Source: Calothrix sp. PCC 7103
GTDB taxonomy: Bacteria > Cyanobacteriota > Cyanobacteriia > Cyanobacteriales > Nostocaceae
Length of the DNA: 64,000 bases
Reading direction: 5' to 3'
NCBI RefSeq assembly: GCF_000331305.1
Contig: NZ_KB217483.1
Span: 1,282,356-1,346,355 of the forward strand
The position numbers were made by a program, and so were the translations under genes. Positions 26,037 to 35,700 of this stretch are shown here, piece by piece (position 1 is the stretch's first letter; each line of letters begins with the position of its first letter). The notes beneath the pieces were generated by a model. The model was not told the DNA's origin. It saw only the letters and a program-made list of their open reading frames with translations, and ran no database searches.

Positions 26037-27773
26037 TCATTTTTGCGGAAGTATAGTTCTTTCCAACCAGAACTTAAAAGCCCACATCAAAGCACCCTTT
26101 ATCAAAGGTATTCCAACCTTTTTTATTGTTCCGAGCTTAACCTGACTCAAAATATTAGGCGCCGAAGAATCATCACCTGCCTGATGATGTCGCATTAAAT
26201 ACTCCGATGCTAAATCAATCAAAGATTCTAGCCGCAAATTTAACTGTTGTATAATTTTATTCTGTGTCTCTACGCTAACTTCTTTCATCAACTCACGTAA
26301 TTCTGCAAATTGATCTCTTTCGGCAGGCTGATAATTTTCTAAATCTAATGCTTTACCTTCTTTTGAACGCGGTTGTGCTAATTCGCCTAACTTTATGCGT
26401 GCTTCTTCCCAATTTTTTACATTTTTCCCGCCAATCTTACAACTCACTTCCCACTCAATAGGTGGCATATCATCAACTTCAACTTTAATTAAATCTTTAA
26501 GTTGGCTAGTAGCTGCAGGATCAGAAAGTTCATATCTCGCGCGCTCACGACCTATATTATAGTCATAAGCACGAAACTTCTCTTCAAGAAACCCACCAAA
26601 AGCAGAGAAAACATCCCCAATTAATTTAAAATCATCAGCCGTAATTGAGAACACCGGAGCATCCATATCTTCCATCACCCAATCTTGAAAGCGAGATTGT
26701 TGAAAAATTGAATTCAACAAAGCAGTTCCTATCACCAAGAAGTCAGCATCTTTCTTTTGGGTAAAAGGATTCTTAGATAATTCACGTAGACCTGGTGCAA
26801 TATAAAGGTAGTACCTATTACTAGATGAACCTGGTTGATCAATGTTCTCAACAAGGGTTTTAGCCATACCAATCGGCTCATTCTCAAAAACGCCACCATC
26901 CGTATAAATGTACTCACCAATCCGGTCTCCACGTTTACCAAGACCACCAAAACGCTTAATTTTCCTGGCTTTAAAAGCAAAGGGAAACGCACCCGACGAC
27001 AGACCCACCTCGCGTAGCTCTCTCCAAGTAGTATCTCTACTTTTATCTCCGAATGTATCCCACTGTATAATACTTTGATGTGTTTCTGGGTCTCTTTTAG
27101 TCTCTCTATCTATTTCAACAAGCGTCGCATCACCAGATTCATCACGAGAAGCAATACAGAAAAATTGATCCTTATAACGGGTATATGAAAACTTCTCTGT
27201 TCCCTTTGTTTCGCCTTCTGTTTGTTCTCCACTGGAACCAGCATAATCGGTTGAAATGGAGAAATTAAAGCCCGAAAGGTTGGACATCGCAATACCAACA
27301 TAAATTTGAGGCGCCGCAGCGGGATGTTTCTCATTCATTTTTGGCTTATCTTGCAGATATCTCTCCCCAATTTCTTCAACAACTTTTGTTTGTAAAAGTG
27401 AAAATTTCTGCTCGGACACTGCAACATCAAGTAACTTGGTAATATCAACTTCCTTTACCCATACGTTATATAGTGGATTGTTATAAGGTTCTCGTAGAGA
27501 TGTTTTATTTGGTAGTGCATTGTTATATGAATCCTGTAGAGATGGGCTATTTGGTAGAGACTGATCACCGCAAATTAAATGCTGCGCTAAAATACAAGCC
27601 GTCATTCCACCAGCCGAAGCACCTGTAATTACATCAATTTCGATACGCTCATCATCACTTGTCGCCTTCTCATTATGTCTGGCTATTGCTTCAAGCACTT
27701 CATACATAACGCCAGCTTCATAACTACCCAGCGATACGGCGCCGCTAATAACAACAGCAAGTTTCTTTGGCAT
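26037..27773 (-). CDS. Patatin-like phospholipase
   Basis: This 578-residue protein has the patatin fold signature. The N-terminal oxyanion strand reads VVISGAVSLGSYEAG (about residues 7-21). The nucleophile elbow is GASAG (51-55, Ser53). The catalytic Asp is in YTDGGVFENEPIG (about 290). The long form with SLG in the oxyanion loop matches bacterial patatin-like proteins rather than plant patatins. It has no signal peptide, so it acts in the cytoplasm or is exported by another route. It is the last gene of a minus-strand cluster with a peptidoglycan hydrolase 52 bp upstream. Lipid acyl hydrolysis is predicted; bacterial patatins serve in lipid turnover, in virulence and as antiphage or interbacterial effectors. 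Confidence 0.88.
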   Translation of the reverse strand: MPKKLAVVISGAVSLGSYEAGVMYEVLEAIARHNEKATSDDERIEIDVITGASAGGMTACILAQHLICGDQSLPNSPSLQDSYNNALPNKTSLREPYNNPLYNVWVKEVDITKLLDVAVSEQKFSLLQTKVVEEIGERYLQDKPKMNEKHPAAAPQIYVGIAMSNLSGFNFSISTDYAGSSGEQTEGETKGTEKFSYTRYKDQFFCIASRDESGDATLVEIDRETKRDPETHQSIIQWDTFGDKSRDTTWRELREVGLSSGAFPFAFKARKIKRFGGLGKRGDRIGEYIYTDGGVFENEPIGMAKTLVENIDQPGSSSNRYYLYIAPGLRELSKNPFTQKKDADFLVIGTALLNSIFQQSRFQDWVMEDMDAPVFSITADDFKLIGDVFSAFGGFLEEKFRAYDYNIGRERARYELSDPAATSQLKDLIKVEVDDMPPIEWEVSCKIGGKNVKNWEEARIKLGELAQPRSKEGKALDLENYQPAERDQFAELRELMKEVSVETQNKIIQQLNLRLESLIDLASEYLMRHHQAGDDSSAPNILSQVKLGTIKKVGIPLIKGALMWAFKFWLERTILPQK

Positions 27774-27825
27774 TATCTTAACCTCATTGAATATTTGTTA
27801 CTTATCCGAACTGCATCCATATCAT

Positions 27826-29430
27826 TTAACGGATTCTGATAATTCCCGATACAGTAGATAAATTCCGGTTAAAATTACCACTGACATTTCTAGCATTACC
27901 TTCAGAAGTCTTAATTACTGAACTTCCTTGAGAATGTGCCCTGATAATCCCAATATGATTAAAGACTCCGTTAGTCCCAGCCCAGTCAAAGGTAACAATA
28001 TCGCCACGCATGGGGATAATAGAACCTCTAGGATACCAATAGCCATTTTGCTTTGCCCAGAACTGCCAAGACTCAACCAAAGCCATCGTAGCCCAAAAAT
28101 TTTCAGGTCTATTTGGTATGGTAATTCCTACTTGACGACAACAGTAAGCAACGAAAGCAGCACACCAGTTATAAAAAACTGGCTCCGTTCCTATGTGAGC
28201 AAGGAGTTGCATCGGTTCACGGAAAGGGCTAAGATATTTTTCTGCTTCACTATCTGCATTACTCCACCTGAGTCCTTTAGCAGCCTCAATTTCTGCAAAA
28301 GTAGCCAATCGTAAATTAATGGAATCGGATGGGTCATCAGAAAAGCCAGGGTCATATTTACCGCCTAGTTTGCCCCATGTCATGGGACCAACTTCTCCAT
28401 CAACCATTAAACCTGCTTTCAATTGATACGCTTTAACAGCTTCTTCCGTATTATTTTCAAACTCTCCATCCACTTCTCCTGCATTAAATCCTTCATCATT
28501 GAGCGCTTTCTGTAGAGCTTTAACATCATCTCCTTTAGTACCCCAGCGCAGAATGCGAGTTAATGTAGGTAAAGTAGAGCTAGGCGTAACAGTAATATTT
28601 GGTATAGTCGCAGCAGGAATAGTTTTACTAGATGGAGCGACTAAAAAAGTTTTAGCAGTAGGATATTTACCTAAAAAGTCTACAAAATCATCAGTTAGCT
28701 TTGTTTTTAATTCTATTACTTCAATGGTTTCTGAACCTGCGTTAGCTGCAATAACTGGGTAAGATGTACCACCTTCTTCTTTGCGATAAAGTTCAAACCA
28801 TGTAACTTCTTTTTTTGGTATTGTTGTGTCAATAAGGTCTCCAATTATATTCTGTAGGGATAAAGAAATTAGTCGTTTTTCTTCCATCCTTTTCAGTAGT
28901 ATCATCGCTCCACATTGCTCACTAACTAATTCGCTATCAAAGTGACCATCAAAGCGATATTTTCCTTTAATATAATGATTAGAAAAACTCCATAAATAAG
29001 GAGATTTGACATCTTGATGATAATAACGATAACCCCAGCCATTATAACCTTCAAGTTTGTAACAAATTCCCGGAATACTCCAGTCAGCCCAATTACTCAA
29101 GTTATCAAATGTCAAAGCATCTTGTGCTGATTCTTCCCATGTAAAAGGCGGTTCTCCTAAAGGACGATTTCTTGGAACATCAACTGTTTTAGCGCTTAAA
29201 GGATTACCATTATGTAAATGTGTATTGAAATTTCCACTGGCTTCTAGGTTATGAATTACTGCAATAATAAACCAAGGAATATCAGTCACTCTCTCTACTT
29301 TTTTATAACGAGCGCGATTATCCATAATTCGGTTGATAATAGTATCAACTTGGGTTAGTTTAGTTGATTTAATTTCAGAATCTTTGTATAGCTTTTGATA
29401 TTGTTCTTGAAGTTCTAGAGTGAGTTGCAT
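27826..29430 (-). CDS. Multidomain peptidoglycan hydrolase (lysozyme-like, PG-binding, CHAP/NlpC-like)
   Basis: This 534-residue protein has three modules. Residues about 30-200 match a lysozyme-like family, with IPWFIIAVIHNLEASGNF (Glu is the probable catalytic acid), HLHNGNPLSAKT and PFTWEESA. Residues about 290-350 are a peptidoglycan-binding domain (LRWGTKGDDVKALQ, then VDGEVGPMTWGKL). Residues about 415-534 are a CHAP/NlpC-P60-like amidase, with Cys in YNWCAAFVAYCCRQVG and His in FNHIGIIRAH. No signal peptide is evident, so export would need another route. It lies between the patatin gene and a small possible crystallin-like gene in one direction. Confidence 0.82.
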   Translation of the reverse strand: MQLTLELQEQYQKLYKDSEIKSTKLTQVDTIINRIMDNRARYKKVERVTDIPWFIIAVIHNLEASGNFNTHLHNGNPLSAKTVDVPRNRPLGEPPFTWEESAQDALTFDNLSNWADWSIPGICYKLEGYNGWGYRYYHQDVKSPYLWSFSNHYIKGKYRFDGHFDSELVSEQCGAMILLKRMEEKRLISLSLQNIIGDLIDTTIPKKEVTWFELYRKEEGGTSYPVIAANAGSETIEVIELKTKLTDDFVDFLGKYPTAKTFLVAPSSKTIPAATIPNITVTPSSTLPTLTRILRWGTKGDDVKALQKALNDEGFNAGEVDGEFENNTEEAVKAYQLKAGLMVDGEVGPMTWGKLGGKYDPGFSDDPSDSINLRLATFAEIEAAKGLRWSNADSEAEKYLSPFREPMQLLAHIGTEPVFYNWCAAFVAYCCRQVGITIPNRPENFWATMALVESWQFWAKQNGYWYPRGSIIPMRGDIVTFDWAGTNGVFNHIGIIRAHSQGSSVIKTSEGNARNVSGNFNRNLSTVSGIIRIR

Positions 29431-29569
29431 TTTATTTGCTCCTATAAATTGTTAAACACTGACCATAAATTAGCCCTTTGGGAGGACTGTTTAACTGCCT
29501 TGCTCCACCTCACGCCTTATATCTTTTAATAGGTAAAAACTTTGAAAACTACAGCTTATGCATACTTAA

Positions 29570-30106
29570 TTAAGCTGCAGGAGGTTCTCCAAATTTAACG
29601 CTAGAACAGTTATCAACACGATAATTATTTGATTTCGGCTCATTCTCATCATTAAGAATTTTTCCTACCACTCCGCCAATAGATACTAGACGGCCCGCTA
29701 GACCCTGTGTGGCGCCTAAAATAACATTCAAAACTGCTTCCCAGTCCAGTCTAGACTTGGGATGTTTGTACAATATCCACTTATATTTACCTGGTTCTTC
29801 ACCAAAGAAAATCCCACTTCCTATTTTCTCATCAGTAGGAACAAAGTTTTTACTGATGAAAACTTCTATTGGGTCATCTGTAAGTTTTTCAATATAAACG
29901 CGATTTTCTTCTGTCCTAAACTCTTTATCATCATAAAATGTTACTCCTGAACCTGTTGAACCAATAATTTTTACAGATGTAGCTTCACCGTTATACTTAC
30001 CATTTGCTCCCTTTCTACCATTGAGAGAACCTGCATCTGAATCAAGAAGTTCTAGTTTGAGAATTCCTTTTTCATAAAGTTCGACTTTATCTGGCTTTGT
30101 ACTCAT
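29570..30106 (-). CDS. Hypothetical protein, possibly beta/gamma-crystallin-like
   Basis: This 178-residue protein starts with GAGG about 9 bases before the ATG. The central SVKIIGSTGSGVTFYDDKEFR resembles the Y/F-x-D-x-x-F strand motif of beta/gamma-crystallin domains, which bind calcium in bacterial proteins. A short hydrophobic glycine-rich segment occurs near the C-terminus (about 130-150). It is the first gene of the minus-strand cluster with the peptidoglycan hydrolase and the patatin. The domain call is tentative. Confidence 0.5.
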   Translation of the reverse strand: MSTKPDKVELYEKGILKLELLDSDAGSLNGRKGANGKYNGEATSVKIIGSTGSGVTFYDDKEFRTEENRVYIEKLTDDPIEVFISKNFVPTDEKIGSGIFFGEEPGKYKWILYKHPKSRLDWEAVLNVILGATQGLAGRLVSIGGVVGKILNDENEPKSNNYRVDNCSSVKFGEPPAA

Positions 30107-30781
30107 CGTTTCATCCTCAAAAATATAGTAACTTTGATATTGGTGTATATCAAATTAAATACTGGATTATTTAAGCTCCAAGAGCTTTCAACATCTCATG
30201 CATATATTATAAATTCGAGCATAATTGTACGATTAAGTTTAATTAATTATGAACGTAATGCTCTACGAATATATGATGAAATTATAAAATTGGTAATTCC
30301 CTGCCGAAAAAAAACGGGATTTGTAATGATATTACTGACAAACGCTTTTTCCAGTTTAGTTAATGTTGCTTTGATAAAGCATTTACTTCATAATTGTTTT
30401 AGAAATGCCAAAACAAACATTAAATTTTTATTTTTAATCGCACCAAAATCTTACGCTTCGGCAGCACCCATTGACCACAGATAACAGCTTGTCAACACTT
30501 GTGTAGCTTCTAACACCTTGTTTTGATACTTTATGGCAAAAGTATAAAACTTGTCAACAATGATTTTCATAATTACTATGAAGGAATTATGAAAATCTCG
30601 CTCAGATGTTTGTAAAGTCTAGAAACCGGGAATATTCCTGATAACAGGAATGCATATTTCCAAGATAATACCGAACATAAACCCAGTTTTTCGACTTTAC
30701 CTTACTTAACCTTAAAATTTGCTGTAGATTGCTTTTATCTCTGCTGTAGCTTCCAATTCAGTACTCAACTAAGTCCGCCAT
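30107..30781. other. Long non-coding region upstream of the effector-like cluster
   Basis: No supported gene is seen in 675 bp. Plus-strand open frames here lack protein-like composition. It contains the promoter of the minus-strand cluster and one strong hairpin (30562-30597). Confidence 0.4.
30562..30597. repeat. 13-bp perfect inverted repeat
   Basis: GATTTTCATAATT (30562-30574) and its exact complement (30585-30597) are separated by 10 bp. There is no T-run beside it. It could be a regulatory hairpin or a mobile-element remnant. Confidence 0.4.
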
Positions 30782-31297
30782 CTATCCCTCGGACTTGTCG
30801 TTGAGATTTTTATTAAGACCAGCAGCTTTCCTAATTTTTGAAGCCTTTGGTGGGTTTTTGGGTGCGCCAGTACTTTCTCCCTCAAATCTGGCTGGGTACG
30901 CTAGGATTGTTGGCGCCATAGGTATAGAAAATGAATTTTTGGAAGTATGGGGACAGATTATTGGTTTATATGAACTGCTATTGTACTTAGGAGGATATTC
31001 AATTTTTGGGCAAGATGGTGCAAAGCTAGGTTTGGAAAGCTTGTTCGGTGCGGTTGTAGGAATATATGGGTCATTGGAGTATGGTTCCCAAGCGCAGGAA
31101 CAGACCTTTGGTGGCTTTCGGTCAATAGTTCTACCGTTACCTACTCTAGACTCAGCAAGTTTGTTATTATTAACTTTGACGATGGTAGCAGATGCGTTAC
31201 CAATTCTGGTTATTGCTTCTGCTGGTCTATCAGGCACGATTACTGGCATCAATGTCAGAGCTAATAAAATATGTGTTCCTAAACGAGATAAAATCAT
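30782..31297 (-). CDS. Secreted proline- and serine-rich hypothetical protein
   Basis: This 171-residue protein has an N-terminal signal peptide (hydrophobic about residues 4-28, AEA-type cleavage). The mature part is rich in P, S, K and N with two close cysteines (CSC) and a third downstream. A plus-strand frame covers the same bases, but the minus frame has the signal peptide and a GAAGG ribosome site 5-9 bases before ATG. It is the third of three minus-strand genes (32534 to 30782). Function unknown. Confidence 0.5.
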   Translation of the reverse strand: MILSRLGTHILLALTLMPVIVPDRPAEAITRIGNASATIVKVNNNKLAESRVGNGRTIDRKPPKVCSCAWEPYSNDPYIPTTAPNKLSKPSFAPSCPKIEYPPKYNSSSYKPIICPHTSKNSFSIPMAPTILAYPARFEGESTGAPKNPPKASKIRKAAGLNKNLNDKSEG

Positions 31298-31376
31298 AAT
31301 TGCCTTCTTTTATTACATCAATTCAACAGTAAAACAGAAATTTTTCGGGATTGGAAATTTAGAAAATGCTCAAGCA

Positions 31377-32129
31377 TCAACTGAATAAAATGTTAGTAAT
31401 TTTGTTTAACCATCGGCGATACTTAGCTGCTTTATGAGTAGCCACGCAGTACTGTGTTGCCATGTCATCAAAAGCAACGACATTCCACTTATGAGACTCG
31501 AACCACGGAACAAATTCAACATTAGGTGCTTGACAGATTGCTTTGAAAAGGTCATAAGTCGTAACACCTAAATTAGATGAATCAAATACTACAAGTGAGT
31601 TTGTAACTTTTAAGTTACTAATTTGAAAGTGGTCATTAGTTTTCAAAAACTTCAACCTATCAGCATAAGTCTGAAAAATGGCTGTTTCTGTCAATGATTT
31701 TTCAGCCCAGTATTCTGCATAGCGAGATTCCGAGGCGATTCGCAACAGTCCAAAAGCATTGATTTTTAACTCTTCTGACCAATCTTTACTATCAATTATT
31801 AAATGTGGAGCAGTATTTAGGGGAAATTTTTGTCTGAGTTGTAAGACTGCATTTGAGTATAAACAAGCCCATTTATAAATAATTTCACCTAACAAATTTT
31901 TATCAACAGCTTCTAGACTACGTACAGTTGTTCCCATAATTTGTTTGGTTAGGTGATGATGATAGTCAATAAATTGGTTGATCGCTCTTGTAGAATAGGA
32001 AGTCGTCAGTGTCAAAGCATATTTAATAGATTTCAAATCAGCTAAAAAAATCTCTTTTTGATTAGTACTTGGCGATAAAAAATCTCTTTCATAGATGTAG
32101 GTCGTCATATCATCGATTATTTCCCACAA
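31377..32129 (-). CDS. Hypothetical protein, 243-250 residues
   Basis: This is a soluble, aromatic- and helix-rich protein with no signal peptide. The start is TTG at 32129 or ATG at 32108, with no strong ribosome site for either. Conserved-looking segments are YHHHLTKQIMG and the C-terminal VATHKAAKYRRWLNK. It sits between two secreted small proteins in one minus-strand set (gaps of about 75 and 79 bp). I do not recognise the family. Confidence 0.5.
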   Translation of the reverse strand: MWEIIDDMTTYIYERDFLSPSTNQKEIFLADLKSIKYALTLTTSYSTRAINQFIDYHHHLTKQIMGTTVRSLEAVDKNLLGEIIYKWACLYSNAVLQLRQKFPLNTAPHLIIDSKDWSEELKINAFGLLRIASESRYAEYWAEKSLTETAIFQTYADRLKFLKTNDHFQISNLKVTNSLVVFDSSNLGVTTYDLFKAICQAPNVEFVPWFESHKWNVVAFDDMATQYCVATHKAAKYRRWLNKITNILFS

Positions 32130-32204
32130 AAATCATGAAAATTAAGCTTTTGCTGTAATTTCTAGAACCTCTAAAAGATTGAGGTTCCAGAAACTGTTTA
32201 ATAT

Positions 32205-32534
32205 TTAACGTGTTCGAGGTTTAGGCTCTCTTGATGGTCTTTCCCAACCAAACCAATCACGGGCAATGAGCAACGGCGTTTGGCTATTATCCTGTGCCTG
32301 AATCTTGTTGGTGTCATTAGAAGGAACTGCCGCATCTGGACAATGAATTAGGGGACATAATCTTGCTGGAATTGGCTTGCCATTACACGTGCAACCAGTT
32401 GCAACGGCGCCAGTTGAATTAGAAGTTGCTGCCAACCCAGTTGAGTTAATTAATACTGAAGGAAGAGCAGTAGCAAATAATACGATGGAATAGAGGGAAC
32501 GGCGAAGTAGTTGTGCGTGCATTGCAGTCTCCAA
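32205..32534 (-). CDS. Small secreted cysteine-containing protein
   Basis: This 109-residue protein has an N-terminal hydrophobic segment (about residues 12-35, LAATS). The mature part holds four cysteines (CTCNG, LCPLIHC), which may form disulphides outside the cell, and ends in a basic, arginine-rich tail. It is divergent from the nSTAND/WD40 gene. Its upstream region carries sequence elements also found ahead of the small secreted gene at 38807-39139. Function unknown; a secreted signal or surface peptide is only inferred. Confidence 0.55.
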   Translation of the reverse strand: METAMHAQLLRRSLYSIVLFATALPSVLINSTGLAATSNSTGAVATGCTCNGKPIPARLCPLIHCPDAAVPSNDTNKIQAQDNSQTPLLIARDWFGWERPSREPKPRTR

Positions 32535-32591
32535 AAAATTTATCTATCCGTGAATCTATGTATATACGTTCGCTGATTTTTTGATTGCGGT

Positions 32592-32687
32592 CGATACCAA
32601 AAAACTCAGGACTTTAATAGCAATAAAGTTCAGGCTTTATGTAAAAGAATAAAGAAGTTCAGTAAAATTCAGGAAAGCTCAGGAGTA
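32592..32687 (+). promoter_or_regulatory. Conserved upstream block plus 10-bp tandem TTCAG repeats, copy A
   Basis: A 20-bp block (32592-32611, CGATACCA..AAA.TCAGGA) is followed 66 bp after its start by three direct repeats with a 10-bp period: TTCAGTAAAA, TTCAGGAAAG, CTCAGGAGTA (32658-32687). Further TCAGG copies occur at 32605 and 32629. The same arrangement recurs at 39226-39323. Tandem repeats at one helical turn suggest binding of an OmpR-type or other oligomeric regulator to the divergent promoters. Confidence 0.55.
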
Positions 32688-32742
32688 AACATGTATACTA
32701 AGAACACAACTGTAGTTATTGTTGTTACCGCTTTCTCCATAT

Positions 32743-35700
32743 ATGGACTCTGTGAATCTCGAAGAAGTATTACGATTTGTAGATGCAGTAACTTTCAGTA
32801 AGACCTCGAAACACCTCAAGGATATTGAAGTCTCTATTTTGCGGGGTGCTTGGCAAGGTCAAAGTTATGAGGACATAGCTCTTGAACTTGGTTACACAGA
32901 TAAATATCTCAAGCAAGATGTAGGCCCAAAGCTATGGAAACTGCTGTCAATGGTGTTTGCTGAAAAGGTTAGTAAAACTAGCTTTCGGTCTGCGCTAGAA
33001 CGCAAGTACTCAGATCAAAATGAAGAGAAAAATCAAGGCGCCTCAACCAAAGTGCTACCAACTCATAGGGAGGCGCCAGTATTAATAGAAGCTTGCTGTG
33101 ATTGGAGCGACGCACCAAATATATCAGCGTTTTATGGAAGGACAGAAGAAATAGCAACGCTCAAACAGTTAATTTTGAAGGATGGTTGCCAACTTGTGGC
33201 AATTTTAGGAATGGGAGGAATGGGTAAGACAACTCTAGCTTTGAAGTTAGCACAGGAACTACAGAGTCACTACGAGTTTATTATTTGGCGCTCAATTCGC
33301 AATGCTCCTGAACTTAATGAGCTTTTATCCGATATGATTCAGCTTTTTTCGGGTGGACAAGAAAAGCTTCCCGAAAAGCTTGATAATCAATTATCTACTT
33401 TATTTAAATATCTTCGTAATCATCGCTGCTTAGTCATACTCGATAACATGGAGTCTATATTGCAGGACGGAGAGCATGTTGGTCAGTATATTTCAGGCTA
33501 TGAAGAGTATGGTAACTTACTTCAACGTTTCGCTGAGTCTAACAATCAAAGTTGTTTAATTGTAACTAGTAGAGAAAAAACTAGAGAAATTACCTTACTC
33601 GAAGGAAATACATCCAAAGTTTACTCGTTACCGTTACGAGGGTTACTTAGTAAAGCTGGGTATCAAATTTTTCAAGCAAGAGGCAACTTTTTTGGTATCA
33701 GCAATGAAGAGTGGCAAGAGGTATTTCAACATTATGCGGGTAATCCTTTAGCATTAAAAATAGTTGCTTCAGCCATCCAAGAATCATCGGATGGTAATAT
33801 GAGTGAACTAATACCTTTATTGCGTCGAGGGGAATTACGATTTGAAAACATTAACGACTTACTCGAACGACAATTTAAACGATTAGGCACCGTTGAAAAG
33901 GAGATAATTTACTGGTTAGCTATTAATCGTGAACCAGTTTCAATTTCTCAACTTAGTGCGGATATCGAAACTGAAGACACAAAAAACCAATTAGTAGATG
34001 GGTTAGCATCTTTAATCAAACGAAGTTTAGTTGAGCGCAGTCAAAATAAACGACTATTACAACCTGTTGTAATGGAGTACGTTACCGAAAAGTTAGTACA
34101 AAAAATAAGCGGTGGAATAGCTACTAAAGATTATAGCTTTTTAAAGAACTATGCATTGCTCAAAGCTTCGAGCGAAGACTATGTAAGGCAAGCTCAAGTC
34201 CGCTTTATACTTAAACCAATAATAAATAAATTAACATCTAAATTAAATGGTTATATTGGAGTTGAACATCAACTAGTAAATATTTTAAATGAAGTCAGAC
34301 AAGAAGCCGCATTTCGACACAGTTATATAGGTGGAAACTTACTTAATCTATTCATTCATTTAAAAACAGACTTAACTAGCTATGATTTTTCTCATTTTCA
34401 AATTCGACAAGCTTATCTGCAAGGCATAAATTTACATCATGTAAATTTTTCTGGGTGCAATTTTCAAAATTCGGTCTTTACTAAAGCCTTTGGCGCCGTT
34501 AAAGGTGTAAAATTTAGTCCTGACGGTCAGATATTGGCAACTACTAACACTGACTGTTCAATCAGCTTATGGCATGTTGACACTGGACAACATATATTAA
34601 CCTGTAATGGACATACTAGCTGGGTATCAAACGTAGACTTTAATATAAAAAATCAAACTTTTCTGAGTGCAAGTGAAGATAATAAAATAAAAATATGGAA
34701 TTTATATGGCACTTGTCTTAATACAATTGATGCCCATACAAAAACATTACGCACAGCAACTTTTAGTCCAAATGGAGAATTAATAGCCAGTTGTGGAGAT
34801 GACCAACTTGTTAAACTTTGGGATGTTGACACTGGAAAATGCCTAAAAGTTTTAGATGGACATGATGGTTGGGTTTTTAGCATCAGTTTTAGCCCTGATG
34901 GTAAATTGCTTGCAAGTAGCAGCAATGATAAAAGCATTAGAATTTGGGAAGTAGAAACAGGGAAATGCATCCAAATTATAGAAGGACATCGAGATTGGAT
35001 TTTAAACGTAAACTTTAGTCCTGACGGTCAAACTTTTACTAGCGCTAGTTTTGACCATACAATCAGAGTTTGGAAACTTAATAGTGGCGAATGCTTACAT
35101 ATTTTAAAAGGTCATACATCTTGGGTGTGGAAGGCAGTCTTTAGCCCTGATGGTGTCCAAATTGCTAGTACTGGTTCCGATAAAACTATCAAAATGTGGG
35201 ATGTCTCAAGCGGCAAATGCACAAAAACAATTACAGGACATACAGACCAAATATGGTCACTAGCTTACCATCCAGATGGTAACAAAATAGCCACAGGCAG
35301 TGATGACCAAACAGTAAGAATATGGAACATAACCGACGGTAAATGTCTCAAAGTTATTCAAGGATATACAAACTGGGTTAAATCAGTCAAATTTACACCC
35401 AACAGTCAACAGTTAGTTAGCGCTCATCAAGACCATGCCATCAGAGTTTGGCATATCTCTGGGCGCCAAGAAAGCACACTTAAAGGACATGAAGGTTCTG
35501 TATTATCATTAGCAGTACATCCAAATGGTGAAATCATTGCCAGCGGAAGTGAAGACCACACTATCAAAATATGGGACATAACTGATACTAAATGTTTATA
35601 TACAATAAATGAACACACTGGTGATGTATGGGGTGTTAGCTTTAGCCCAGACGGAAAATTACTAGCAAGTGCTAGCTACGACCGAACCATCAAAATTTGG

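Noticed and set aside
30134-30484. A 116-codon plus-strand frame in the gap before the 30.8-kb genes
   Set aside because: It has no ribosome site, an AT-driven residue composition and no motif; probably chance.
30795-31388. A 197-codon plus-strand frame opposite the small secreted-protein gene
   Set aside because: The minus frame has a signal peptide and a ribosome site and fits the local gene direction; the plus frame has neither.
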